A stretch of 64,000 nucleotides of DNA from Atrina japonica (taxonomy: Eukaryota; Mollusca; Bivalvia; Pterioida; Pinnidae): contig BROG01000459.1 of NCBI GenBank assembly GCA_030159075.1, forward strand, positions 539,647 through 603,646. The letters are read 5' to 3'. The first letter of the stretch is position 1, and the number at the start of each line of letters is the position of its first letter. The notes under the pieces are model-generated. The model made no database searches. It saw nothing but the letters and a program-made list of their open reading frames with translations, and had not been told where the DNA came from. The position numbers and the translations under genes are program-made. This document shows positions 25,094 through 36,331 of the stretch, one piece after another.

Positions 25094-25345
25094 GGGCAGC
25101 CTCCATGACCGAGTGGTTAGAATATATATGTAGCGTTTGAACCATGAAGTCTCTCACATCTGGTATGTGGGATTGAGCCCTACTGGAACCTATTCTGATA
25201 TTATGAGAATGTTTGCCAGTATACTTGTGGAAGGCCGGTGATCTCTACCTGGGTACATTGTAACCAGGTTCTTTCCTCCACTGTTACAATCTACCCCTAC
25301 CATATAACTGAAAAAGTGCTGAGTGTGGAGCCATTTAAAAAAATC
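25094..25345 (+). mobile_element. SINE-B, full-length
   Basis: The head GGCAGCCTCCATGACCGAGT has GGTTAGAATATATATG, and the B-box region is GGATTGAGCCC. The body is GCCAGTATACTTGTGGAAGG then GGGTACATTGTAACCAGG. The tail GTGCTGAGTGTGGAGCC is followed by an A-rich end. Confidence 0.88.
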
Positions 25346-26141
25346 ATATTTAGAAAATTGTGAAGATGCACATTATTAGGGGTTCAAAATTCTTATTTAG
25401 ACACTCAAGTACAGGACTTTGAGAGTAAATTTCTGGAAAGTCCAATAAAGAAATTTCAAAGTCCATGCTGAATTTTATTGATAAGTATTATACAAAAAAA
25501 TCAAATGAATGCAGAATGATTTAAAAGTTTCCAAAAGGTCTTTTACTTTTATGAACAATGTGGTCAGAAAGTCATACTGTGGAATTTCCTTCTCACACCT
25601 GTAGCTTCTATATGTAATTTTAAGGGGAAAAAAACTTCCAAGAACCAGAAGAGTTTTACAGATCGTAATTAAATCTTCATGTGGCGAATGTTGTACAGCT
25701 CTTGTAGAACAGACGAGATATATTAGATTAACATAGAAAACTTTTCCATGCTAACACGAGTAGACATTCTCTCATGATCAGTCATGTCCTAGGAACTTAT
25801 ATTATACTGGAGAACGCTCTCTGGAACCTTTTACAAATAACACATAGCGTTGTTATGATTATCTGTTAGAATATAGATTTAAAATCGTAAACACTGTCAG
25901 GTTTAAAACACAGGTAAAATTTAAAAGTTTTCCTCAAAAGCATATTTACTTGACTATGTCATAGGATCAATCTAGTCAAGAGCAGTTCTAGAGTCATTAC
26001 TAAAGAGGAATTCAACCTTTGACCTTTAAGTTTTATTATTGATATACACTTGGGCTACCGTGATATTAAGTCTCCTCTAGAAGAAAGTAGATGAAGGCGA
26101 TTTATGATAAAAAATTTGTTGCACTCGATTTCTTGTGATAA
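25346..26141. other. Intronic DNA, nothing recognised
   Basis: AT-rich unique sequence. No repeat or gene was recognised. Confidence 0.45.
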
Positions 26142-26420
26142 GTGGAACCTGTCTTGAGAGACCACCCCATTTGCCACTGAAATGAGGTTTCTCAAGACAG
26201 TTGGTCTCTCAATTGAGGTTTTATATAAAGGATGATTTGACCAAGTGGTTTTCAGAATGTGGTCTCATAAGACAGGTGTTGTTTCATGAGAGTGGTCTTT
26301 CAAGGCAGGTTCCACTGTACTTCATCTGCCACTGAAATGAGGTGGTCTCTCAAAAGAGGTTTTATTTAAAGGACAGGTGGTCTTTCGCAAGACTATTTTT
26401 TCAAGACAGGTTCCTCTGTA
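26142..26420. mobile_element. ACAGTGGAACCTGTC-family TIR element plus partial duplicate
   Basis: 26142-26320 starts GTGGAACCTGTCTTGAGAG and ends CTTTCAAGGCAGGTTCCACT, giving imperfect TIRs of about 25 bp. The interior has GCCACTGAAATGAGG and ACCAAGTGGTTTTCAG. A shortened second copy follows at 26321-26420, ending TTTCAAGACAGGTTCCTCTG, so the element is partially tandem-duplicated. Confidence 0.8.
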
Positions 26421-26472
26421 CTTAAATAGATGGCATTCAAAATACATCTTTCTATTCAGAATTGCTTATCAC

Positions 26473-26790
26473 TTGTGGTGGTTTAGTGGTGTAAAGTGTT
26501 GCATTTGCATGTGGGTGGTCCTGGGTTCAACTTCTGATACAAGGTCATATCAAAGACTTTAAAATTGGTCTTGACCATTCCTCACCAAGTGTTCAGCATT
26601 AAAAGTGAAAGTCATGCTAGAACTAATTACTCTGGTCCCCTGTCATGACAGGTGTTGCATGTAAAAGATCCCACACAAACTACACTGCATTGGCATCAGT
26701 CCATAGCACAGGTCAAAATTTGTGGCACTTCATCTAAAGCCTCTGACATCTCCATGTAAGTGAAAAATTCTTGTCAGAATAAGAAAAACC
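26473..26790 (+). mobile_element. SINE-C, near full-length
   Basis: The tRNA-like head is ACTTGTGGTGGTTTAGTGG with B box GGGTTCAACTTC. The 3' domain is TGCATGTAAAAGATCCC, CATAGCACAGGTCAAAATTTG and CATGTAAGTGAAAAATTCTT. It matches 12216-12490 in the 3' half. It is followed after about 30 bp by a SINE-B in opposite orientation. Confidence 0.75.
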
Positions 26791-26820
26791 GAAAGATATC
26801 TTTTTTTTTTTGTGTGTTAA

Positions 26821-27074
26821 TTTTGAATAGTTTTACGCCACATCAACAATTTTTCAGTTACATGTATGTGGCGGTGGCCAATTTTTAATGGTGGAGGAGA
26901 GAACCCGGTTACAATGTATCTGGGAAAAGATCTGGCCATCTGCAAATGAATTAGCAAACTTCCTCCAAAAATTCAGCTTAGGTTCCACTGGGGCTTGAAC
27001 CTGCACTGACCAGAAGTGAGAGTCTGCATGGTTCAAAGTGTGATGCTCCAACCAATCGGCCACAGAGACTCCTT
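26821..27074 (-). mobile_element. SINE-B, reverse orientation
   Basis: Minus strand: GTCTCTGTGGCCGATTGGTT head, AGGTTCAAGCCCC B box, CCAGTGGAACCTAAGCTGAA, and GATGTGGCGTAAAACTATTC tail. Minus-strand reading frames here are by-products of the SINE. Confidence 0.85.
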
Positions 27075-27568
27075 GTAAGATGGTAAGAATAGTGTGAAGA
27101 ATCTAAGAATAAAGTGAGTTGTTTTCCAAAACAGATAATATATGCAGTAAAGGAAATTAACCTTGCGTACTGAGTCAGATTTCGTCTAATGTAACTTACA
27201 GAGTCAAAGATTAACATTTCAAAAGTGACATGTTGTCATTAGTAATCAACTTTGAACAAGCCAAAAAATGGTAATTAAGATGTTTAATGGAAATAAATTG
27301 AAAGTGTCTGAAGGAATGTAATCATATGCTCAAGGGGTTCAAATAACAAAATAAAAAAAATTCATTATTCTTCATTAGTTTTATTTTGTGGAAGTTAATG
27401 AAATATTAAAATATAATTTATAGAAAACCAGTTTGTTTGTTTTTTGTTTTGTTTGAATGTAATTGTCATAGAGCCCCTTCTCAAGCACACCCCCACTCCC
27501 CCCAACCCCCATCCACCCCCATGCTTTTAGACTTTGGCCTTGCAGTCAGTAAAACTAGTAAACATTTT
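27075..27568. other. Intronic DNA, C-rich patch at 27487-27521
   Basis: No feature other than a CCCCCA-rich patch (ACACCCCCACTCCCCCCAAC region). Confidence 0.45.
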
Positions 27569-27635
27569 ACAGTGAAACCTGTCTTGAAAGACCATCTGTG
27601 TTTTGAGACAACAATCTGAAAATCACTTGGCTAAT
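27569..27635. mobile_element. Fragment of ACAGTGGAACCTGTC-family element
   Basis: ACAGTGAAACCTGTCTTGAA, then AGACCATCTGTGTTTTGAGAC. Only one end is present. Confidence 0.6.
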
Positions 27636-27647
27636 TCCTAATTAGTT

Positions 27648-27925
27648 TCTGTGGTCCTGAAGTGGTCAGTGATGGTACGATGCAGTGACATGATTACACC
27701 TTTGCACAGGTGCTATAGCTGTGCAGTCAGTGAAATGATTTTTCTACCTAACCATAGATGCTCTGGTCCTGAAGTGGTCAGTGATGGTACGATTCAGTGA
27801 CACAATTTCACCTTTGTACAGGTGTTGTTGCTGTGTGGTCAGTGTTGTTAAGATTATGTAAGTGACATGATTTCACCTTTGGACAGGTACTGTAGCTGTG
27901 CAGTCAGTGAAATGATTTTGCTCCA
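27648..27925 (+). repeat. Tandem duplication, ~100-120 bp unit, 2.5 copies
   Basis: Two long copies begin CTGGTCCTGAAGTGGTCAGT or equivalent (27650 and 27769). A third partial copy begins near 27857 (GTGACATGATTTCACCTTTG). All end CTGTG.GGTCAGTG. Confidence 0.85.
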
Positions 27926-29096
27926 TACAGTGCAGCTGTACAAATCCTAAACAGCTATTGTAGTCATTTATTTAGATGTTGTTGATAGTATCACAGGTTG
28001 ACATGCTGCTATGCATATTACTTGAAGATGGTTTATGTTGTGATGCCTCTAGTCCTGTAGTACTGTCATTGATTTTTACATCTCTGCCTTTATACAATGT
28101 TTTATTGTATCTTCCTTCTATGCTGTATTTCTATCAGAGGCAGAAAGAAAATCAATGTTATTTGAAATGTAAAGCATCTCATACTATAGAGATGAATGAC
28201 ATGTATAATTTGCTACTTTTTGTAAAGTTTTTGGCTAATTCAAGCCAAGAATTGAAATTTCTAGTTGATAACGCGTGGCTGATTTCTTCCCTAGTTTTAC
28301 ATGTAGACACTTCTTGGGTGTTTTTCAGTTTAAAAATTGCTGTTGATTTTATAAATAATACATAATGGCTGTCATGTTAGTAGAATTGTTACCATGTGGA
28401 ATTTTCTGTTATTGATAAAGATTAAAAATTGCAGCGTTTCATAATAGCAGTAGAGGCACAAACAGCTTGACAGGTGCTTAACATGATTTTAATCAGCCGG
28501 GTTTGGCAAACTGTCTTTGTGTAGCAATGCTTCACAGAATTTCCCTGACAAGCAGTGAATTATAAGGAAGCTCCTGGCTTCTTACTTTGACAACAAAATT
28601 AGTAATGTTAAGAGTTTGAAATTAATTCAATTAAATAAAAATGATATAAATGTTTATTTAGCAGCATTATCAGAAATCTGTTTAATTATCTGACTCTCAA
28701 ACAAACATCAACATCCATGCCTGTTAATGATTACTGCACGTAGACCTTAAGTGGCAGACTGAAGCAGTCAGTAGCAGGTTGGGGAACCAGTTAAATGCTG
28801 GCAACCAGATACTATTGTATACATCAACATTCTCATTCAGTCCTACATTTTATATGTCAATAATGACCTTGTGATGGTGTTTGATTGGCTATAACTTATG
28901 TGTACACAAATTTAAGTGTAGTATTTTTATCTAATTTATTTCCTCTTCAGTTGGTATAATCTCAAAATGTGCATACAATGAAAATTGAGGAGTCATACAT
29001 GTAAGTGGAATAAATATATTTTAACAAAGAAACAATTTCTCTCTCTAGCATTATTTTAAGTCTGATATATTGTGAGATATATTGTGAAATTTGTTT

Positions 29097-29100
<4 letters not shown>
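27926..29100. other. Intronic DNA, nothing recognised
   Basis: AT-rich. A 129-codon plus-strand ORF at 27976-28365 has no recognisable domain and is treated as chance. Confidence 0.45.
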
Positions 29101-29174
<74 letters not shown>

Positions 29175-29209
29175 GAGAGTGACAGATGGAGAGAGAGAGA
29201 GAGAGAGAG
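29101..29209. repeat. (GA)n microsatellite, interrupted
   Basis: GA tract at 29101-29170, then an interruption (AATAGAGAGTGACAGATG), then a second GA tract at 29189-29209. Confidence 0.98.
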
Positions 29210-29407
29210 GAATTTTGGGATGACTTCTTCATTAGTATCACTTAAACAAGAATACTCGGTACAAACTCTCTTCTCACCAATGCGACCTGACTTTGATCCT
29301 AGAATTGATTAGTTGCCAAGTCGGACAGTGGATTTATCTCCTAGTACTCCAGTTTTCTCCCACTAACCCCTAACAACATCATAGTCAGTGGAAAGACATT
29401 TATACAA

Positions 29408-29456
29408 GGGGGCCTCCATGGCTAAGTGGTTAGAGTATCTAACTTTCAACCATAAG
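29408..29456 (+). mobile_element. SINE-B head, interrupted by SINE-A
   Basis: GGGGCCTCCATGGCTAAGTG then GTTAGAGTATCTAACTTTCAAC. The element resumes at 29735. The last 16 bp (29441-29456) form the left copy of the target duplication. Confidence 0.9.
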
Positions 29457-29734
29457 AGCCATCGTGGCTCCGTGGTATCGTGCTCTACTCGAAACCGGAG
29501 GGAGGGTTGCAAGTTTGAGCTTCACAGGAGGCTTTTCTTATCCTTCAGATGATACAGCAAAAACCGAGGTCCCCTGTCACAGTACATGTAGGTGTCGGCA
29601 CGTAAAGAACCCTCACTGCTGAATGGCCATAAGTGCTGAGCATAGGCTAAAATTTGAAGCCCTTCACTGGCTTTTGGTGAAGTCTACATGAGTGATACAT
29701 TTTTGAGTGGGATGTTAAACAACAATACAACAAC
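29457..29734 (+). mobile_element. SINE-A inserted in SINE-B
   Basis: Diverged SINE-A with head AGCCATCGTGGCTCCGTGG, core CTTCAGATGATACAGCAAAA, GGCACGTAAAGAACCCTCAC, GCATAGGCTAAAATTTGAAG and a GAGTGGGATGTTAAACAACA tail. Flanks AACTTTcAACcATaAG and AACTTTgAACaTTAAG (16 bp, 3 mismatches) are its target duplication. Confidence 0.92.
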
Positions 29735-29963
29735 AACTTTGAACATTAAGTCTCTTACTTCTTCTGGTCAGTGCAGGTTGAAGCCCCACTGAAACCTAAG
29801 CTAATTTTTGTGAGAAAGTTAGCAGTTTACTTGCAGAAGGCCGGTGGCTCTTCCCAGGTACATAGTAACAAGGCTTTCTCCTCTACCAGTAATAACTGGC
29901 CACCACCATATAACTGAAAATTTGTTGAGAGTGGCATAAAACACTATTCAAAATTCAAAAAAC
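29735..29963 (+). mobile_element. SINE-B remainder after the nested SINE-A
   Basis: It continues the SINE-B consensus exactly where 29456 stops: AACTTTGAACATTAAGTCTC, then GGTTGAAGCCCC, GCAGAAGGCCGGTGGCTCTT, and tail GAGAGTGGCATAAAACACTA with an A-rich end. Confidence 0.92.
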
Positions 29964-30047
29964 AGTTTAAATTGATGTGTTCAGTAACTTGTTTTTAATT
30001 GTTGTAAAATAGTTTTAATTTTAAACAAGGACACCCTACGGTCTTTA

Positions 30048-30137
30048 TTTACTCATTCATCCCTAAAGACACACTTTAACTGGTCTAAGTCATTGATATA
30101 TGGAAGAGTCCATTGTTTTCAGGGGCTAATGAGTTAA
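30048..30137 (-). mobile_element. TTAA-MITE copy, reverse orientation
   Basis: It starts TTTACTCATTCATCCCTAAA and ends TTTTCAGGGGCTAATGAGTTAA. It lies 84 bp after the nested SINE. Confidence 0.9.
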
Positions 30138-32370
30138 CAGTGTTGTTCTTCTCTATTACTTTATGTGATACCCAAGAGTACTTACAGACAGTGTACCAGT
30201 CTAAATTCTAATAGACTAATATACTCAACCTGGCTGCAATAACCAGTCTATAAAATTGAGTCTTATGTGATACAAGATCTAAATCAGATTTATTTTATAT
30301 TACACATTACTGTTCATTTACATGTACTTCAGTATATCATAAACCAGTTAATGTTACACATTGTTTACACAGGAGAATTAGTTAGCTGTTGAGATCATTA
30401 AAGAATGAGTAGTAATTTTTGTTTGTTAGGTAATGCAAACAGAGCTTAGCCTTTTGAGACTCTGGAATTTAACAGTAAAATTTAAAAATAATGGTGGTAA
30501 ATAGCTTAATTAGGATTTATTTACGATGACTTTTAATGCAGTTCCCATTTAGAAAGAGTAGGTATTTTTAGACTTTCAATACATGTAGCATAAAAAAAGT
30601 CCATGAGAGTTTCATTAAATTTCGTGTAAGGTCATTACTGAGACATAGAATATATTTTCTTTGTACCTCTACAGACTTGAATGTGGTAACAGTCGAGAAC
30701 TTGACTATGGAGGACTGCAAGGTTATAGGGAATACCTTATCTACCTGATGTGCAATTCTAGTGGTAGCTTAGATACCTTACACATGTACTTGTTGTACAT
30801 GTATGTACATAAAATAAACTGCTTAGTAAAGGTTAAGTCATCACAGACAGGTAATCACATCAATCTCAGAAAGTTTTGTTTAGATGAAAGCTAAAAATAA
30901 AAATTTTCCTGCGGTAGATCTTAATACTGTTAAAGTGTCCGGTGGTGTATCCTTATACTGTAAACATGGAAACTTACCGGTGGAGTAATTCACAATAAAT
31001 ATGCGATGGAGAGTTTTTCATGTACATTTCCCTCAGTGTAGCAATTTCACAGTTGTGCTGAGAATTATTGTTTAGTACAGGACTGTTGGCAGTAAGTTGT
31101 GACATTGCATAAAAAGCCCCCACACGTACGATTGCATAAAAAGCCCCCACGCGTACGATTGTCCGATTAACAACCTGTGGAAATATCCACATTTACGGTA
31201 GGGCGTGATAGACACATCTCCCACTCTGTATTTTTATAAAAAAAATTAATTGTCTATGCTCCCTACCTAAATAGGATAATATCCTTACATCACAAATTAT
31301 ACAAATATCATATGTATTGCAAAGCTCTTCTCATACTTTATCATATTATTTCTTTACCATATTACGCTATCAACATTGTGTACATTGTAAGAAAACCTAT
31401 CCCATTTCACGCATGTCAATATGTCTGATTTTAATTCAATGTCTTATGTATATACATGTACATGTACATCTCTGTATACCATTGTTACTGGTGATGAGAA
31501 TAAAACTCCATATCACCCAAGAAAGGTACATGTATATCTCCCATTACAATGTAGGTAACCTTACATGTACATGTAGAAGAGTTCAAATTCTAACTGAATG
31601 TTTATAGTAACATACCATGTATTTATCCTTACTTGACTTATTTCTGCTTTTACGGCAGGGTTTTTTCTTGGGTCTGTGCAAAATGTAATATTTTCCCCAA
31701 TTTCTTTCCAGGAAATTCTCTAATCTTAATCTCTGTGAGAACAGGAGCGTCTTCTGTAATTGATGAAAAAAAAATATCAAAACAAATGTATGTTGTTGAA
31801 TTTTTTCAATAGATAAGATACAAATCCAACTTCGTGAATTTCGAATGAATTAAATACTAAAATGTCAGAGAAATTATTTTTTGATATATTTGTAATGCTA
31901 TAAGATTATTCCCAATTTGTGGAAAAACACTGTAAAATTCCAATTGGAAAGATTCAGACCCCCATTTCTGGAGGGTAAAAAAAAAAAAAAAAAAAAAAAA
32001 ATACCTGTAAGGGGATCATCCAGAAGAGGCATTTTCCTTTGAGTTTACCTTCCCAAAACAATGACCTACCTTGTTTGATCGGTCACTGTTGAATGCGGAC
32101 CACTGATACATGTATGTTCAGTTACATAAAACAAACTATATAACATATCAGTAATGGCAATGATAATGAAAATATTTTTATTGCTGCCTGAATAAAAAAA
32201 ATCTATAACATCAATAGACCAGCTGTTATAAATTAACCACATTATTTAGTCAAGCATTTCATAGGTTATCAGAAAAAAAAGCTGTGTATAGAGCTAATTT
32301 TTGTATCAATACTAGCTTTTCTTTGTATCACATTTTAATGTACATTTTTGGTTTGATAGCGAAATATCTG
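30138..32370. other. Intronic DNA; 25 bp direct duplication at 31105-31160; A25 at 31977-32001
   Basis: 31105-31160 has two copies of TTGCATAAAAAGCCCCCAC plus RCGTACGA. An A25 homopolymer lies at 31977-32001; the preceding CCAATTGGAAAGATTCAGACCCC is similar to sequence near 24810 and may be a shared decayed repeat. No gene was recognised. Confidence 0.5.
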
Positions 32371-32822
32371 TATTCACCCCACTCTGTGTAGACTAAGTAA
32401 TTACCCCCTTCTGGGTAGACAACGTGTTCACCCCACCCTGGGTAGACAAAGTTATCATCCCACTCTGGGTAGACAGTGATCTTCCCCCTCTAGGTAGACC
32501 GAGTGATAACCCCCGTCTGGGTAGAGGTAGACGAATTAAAATGATCACCCAACACTGGGTAGACAAATTAAGTGATCATCCCACTCTGGATAGACAAAGT
32601 GATCACCCCACTCTGGATAGACAAATTAAAGTGATCATCCCACACTGGGTAGACTAAGTGATCAATCCGTCTGGGTAGACAAATTAAAGTTATCATTCTC
32701 CCACCCTTGGTAGATAAGGTGATCACCCTTGGTAGAGAGTGTTCATCCCACTCTGGGTAGACACAGTGATCACCCCTCTGGGTAGACAAATTAAAGTGAT
32801 CACCTCACTCTAGATAGGCAAA
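32371..32822. repeat. Minisatellite, CACTCTGGGTAGACAAAGTGATCAC unit
   Basis: About 15-17 copies of a 26-32 bp unit with core CTGGGTAGAC. Units alternate between short (GACAAAGTGATCA) and long (GACAAATTAAAGTGATCA) forms. Open frames on both strands follow from the repeat, not from coding. Confidence 0.93.
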
Positions 32823-32915
32823 GTGGATACTAAATGTCCCATATCAAAGAGTAGATTGGAAATGTTCTATTCCGTGCTGATGAAATCAGTCTTATAAAGA
32901 TTTGTGTTTTTAAAG

Positions 32916-33007
32916 TTCAACTCATTAGCCCCCAGAAAAACAGTGGACTCTTCCGTAAATCAAAGGTTTAGACAAGTTCAAATGTGTCTTTAGGGATGAA
33001 TGAGTTA
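32916..33007 (+). mobile_element. TTAA-MITE copy, diverged
   Basis: TTCAACTCATTAGCCCCCAG start, CAGTGGACTCTTCCGTAAAT core, and TCTTTAGGGATGAATGAGTTAA end. Confidence 0.88.
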
Positions 33008-34791
33008 ACTCATCGACTCCTAGAGTCACAATTGGACACCTCTTTTTCAAAGTCCACTGTCAGAAATCAGAGATGTATCATTTCAAATCCAAATTTAATT
33101 ATTACTTACGTGTAACCTGCAATATTAACTTTTTCACCCCCAAATTATGACATAAGACCATACTACATGTATCTATTGATTCGACCAAGTCAAAATGCGA
33201 GCACAGGGGTTTACGAGTGAAAGCATAAAATGAGAACTATGAGCTCTTTATTCGGGAATCTGTGAAAATGGGAAAAATTTGTAATTGGGTATTATTAGTA
33301 CTGTGTTACTATCTACCTGTTTTAGCTGTTTACTTAAGTAAAAGTTTCTTTACCAACTTGGTGCTGTCAGTGTCAGGTTAAATGTACAGGTAACACAAAA
33401 TGATATAACAAGACGAGACAAACATCGATTTCACATTTGTGGATCTATATATTATTTCACGTTAGACTAATCATGTTGTACTATTATCTGTGTTGTAGCT
33501 GCATAGTTCTTACACAAATATTCATAGCAATCATGCACTTGTTGTCTATTTGAAATTCTACCTAGTATTGTTCTTTTCTATGGAGACAGTATTTATATAC
33601 TTCACAAGATAGAAGTATTATGAATTTAAATCTTTGTTATTGACATTATTTTAGTGTAGTAGGGTATTTAAATGTATTCTTCCTCACTAACATATTTTTG
33701 TCATATACAAATATTACCGGTATGTTGATTTTCATATTTATTGACAGATGGTTTGTGAAGTACATATACATTGTCACTACTCATATTTTGATCTTCAAAG
33801 CCTGGTGCAGCGTGGATCCAATAGCAATTCTAACTGTCTCAAACCTGGGTCAAGTCTGAGTCCAATAGTAGGTTTACCAGTAATTAAATCACAAACCTGG
33901 GTCCAGTCTGAGTCAATTGTAGCTCTACGTATAACCTTGTCTCCAGACCTGGTCCATCCTAGAATTACTGGTCTACCTTTATAAGGTAATCATAGGTCAT
34001 ATTATTATTTTTTGCCTGCAAGAAGCCATACAGTATGAGAAAATTATTTCAACACAGTTATCTTTTGAATATATGTAGATTTCTCTTCATGGATAAGATT
34101 TGTATATATGTACATGTATATACATTGTACATGTACAAATGTACATGTATATAAAATTTACAGAGCCTGGCCTATGATTCTGAGTCTTGCCCCCTCTCAT
34201 AGAGTAAACTTACCGGTATTTCAATCTATTATTATAAGTGTATAAAACTTAAGACTCCTACCGAGATTTGATTTCCAAACTGGCTTGGATACACAAGCCC
34301 CCCTGCCAGTGCTTACTCTTGTAGTATCATATCATTATTAGGAATCAATCAAGCTTGTACAGAATGATTAATAACCATTTAGGTTTGGGCTCCAGAAATC
34401 TCTAACATTACCATAACACTAATTAGGCCTCTCTGCTACACAGTGAAATTATGTGGTAAATTGTCTGCTGTTGAGACCAGACAAGAAATAGTTTTACTTC
34501 TTCTTTCACAGTAATAAAACAAACATTATTTATGACACTGTCAGGAACAGAGCATGAGGTTACTGGCCTTTTATGTTGTTCTTTCGGCCACTTATAAATA
34601 CCATACCCTGTTCTGTCTGTGTCATCTATGGAATTAATAATAACAACAGGTTTACTGCACTGTTTGTCCTTTGTTGTGAGTACGTTTGACCTTCTGTAGA
34701 TCACAAATATTGCTGGTTATTGAAGGTGTATCGGACACATATACAACATGTATGACACACTAGTTGACCTGTATTGTAATCTTTTTATATA
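33008..34791. other. Intronic DNA; TACATGTA-rich palindromes at 34110-34150
   Basis: Around 33835-33920 there is an imperfect duplication of AACCTGGGTC.AGTCTGAGTC. 34110-34150 is a run of overlapping TGTACATGTA palindromes. No gene was recognised. Confidence 0.5.
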
Positions 34792-35190
34792 TTGATAGAA
34801 CTGGAAGTGAAGTTTTTCTAGAACTGTAAGTGAAATTTTGATAGAACTCTCGTTGAAATTTTAATAGAGCTATAAGTGAAATTTGAATGAACTGTAGGCA
34901 AAATTTTGATAGAATTCCAGGTGAAATTTTGATATAACTGTTGGCAAAATTTTTATAGAACTCAATAAAATTTTGATAGACTCTAGGTGAAACTTTGATA
35001 GAACTGTAATTGAAAGTTTGATAGAACCCTAGGAGAAATTTGGTTTGAACCCTAGGTGAAATTATGATTGAATTTTAGGTGAAATTTTGATAAAATTGCG
35101 GGTGAAATTTTGATAGGCCTGTAGATGAAATTTTGATAGAATTCTCGCTGAATTCTAGGTGAAATTTTGATAAAACTCTAGGTGACCTAT
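34792..35190. repeat. Minisatellite, ~23-24 bp unit GAAATTTTGATAGAACTCTAGGT
   Basis: About 16-17 diverged copies of GTGAAATTTTGATAGAAC followed by TSTAG. Copies differ by single substitutions and 1-8 bp indels. Confidence 0.93.
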
Positions 35191-36239
35191 TTTGCTATGG
35201 TTACTAGAGCATCAGTGAGATAAGTTGCACAACATCAGAATTTAAGGTCATAAAAAGGTTGTTATGGACATTTTAAAAAGTCTATTTCACCTAACAAAAT
35301 ACAGGCTTCTTTTACCTAAAGTTAAAGTTGAATTTCCTAATTTTGCCTAAAGCATATTTACCCAATATAAAATGCAGAGGTATTCTTTAATCCCGACAAA
35401 GAAATATATGTATACAGATATCATAGAGAACTTAAATCTTGAAAGGGCATTTTATTACAATAAATGACATGGATTACCTGGTCACCACTCCTAGAAAACG
35501 CACAAGGTGAAATGGATACTTTTATGATAATAAAAAGAACCACCAATATGAATAAAAAAAGGGAAAAAAAGATGCTTTTTTATCATTCCAGGTACAATGT
35601 GTACATGGCAGAGGTGACTCAACTGAATGGGTTAATAATAATATATTGGCATGACTCGGTGAAATGTTGAATATATATAGAAAGATGCAAATAGTCCTGT
35701 TTAGTGGTTTCAAAGTGTTGTGTAGGTCAGAATTTGCCAACAGTTATTTGAACTGATTTTATTACATTTCCTGTGTATTTTGAAAGGATAGATTATAAAG
35801 GATATAATATGATGATTGTGTATTATTTTCCCATAGGCCAGTTTTAACAAAATTCCTTGGTGAAGATAATTTACTTAGTGTTTTGCATATGGTCTATTGG
35901 ACGTATTACAGAAGCCCCTGGGGGAGGGATGCCTGGGACAGTACACCGGTATATTCAAACACAAATAAGTTTGTTAGTTGTGTATGATGTACAATAAGGG
36001 TCCTCTTTGTTACCAGTTCAGTCAATGAGTATTTGAATGCTTGATAGTTTATTGATGTTAGGTCGGTGGTCTTCCCTGCAAGCAGAATTCTGAAACTAGC
36101 TTTGGTATGCTCCTTCAAATGATATGCTTGAATGCTTGTAATTTGATTTAAAAAGCGACTGTCAAAGTATCGTCTGAGCTAGTGGTTGCTCTGTTTTTTT
36201 TTTGTGTGCCCTGGTGTATCAACATCAGATAGAAGAAAC
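35191..36239. other. Intronic DNA, nothing recognised
   Basis: AT-rich unique sequence without recognised repeat or gene. Confidence 0.45.
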
Positions 36240-36331
36240 TTAACTCATCAACCCCTGAAAAAACAATGGACTCTTTGGTAAATCAATGATTTAGGCCAGT
36301 CCAAATGTGTCTTTAGGGGTGTATGAGTTAA
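36240..36331 (+). mobile_element. TTAA-MITE copy, full-length with TTAA at both ends
   Basis: TTAACTCATCAACCCCTGAA start; AATCAATGATTTAGGCCAGT core; TCTTTAGGGGTGTATGAGTTAA end. It is one of the copies closest to the consensus. Confidence 0.94.

Noticed and set aside
26854..27063. Minus-strand 69-codon ORF (similar ones at 21412-21633, 42272-42613 and 12132-12383)
   Set aside because: These are translations of SINE sequence; the similar peptides come from the shared SINE, not from a gene family.
27976..28365. 129-codon hydrophobic ORF on the plus strand
   Set aside because: No recognisable domain, no start or splice context, and length attainable by chance in a 64 kb AT-rich window; not called as a gene.
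33748..33984. 78-codon ORF with repeated CCTGGGTC.AGTCTGAGTC
   Set aside because: Reading frame spans a local imperfect duplication and has no splice or domain support.
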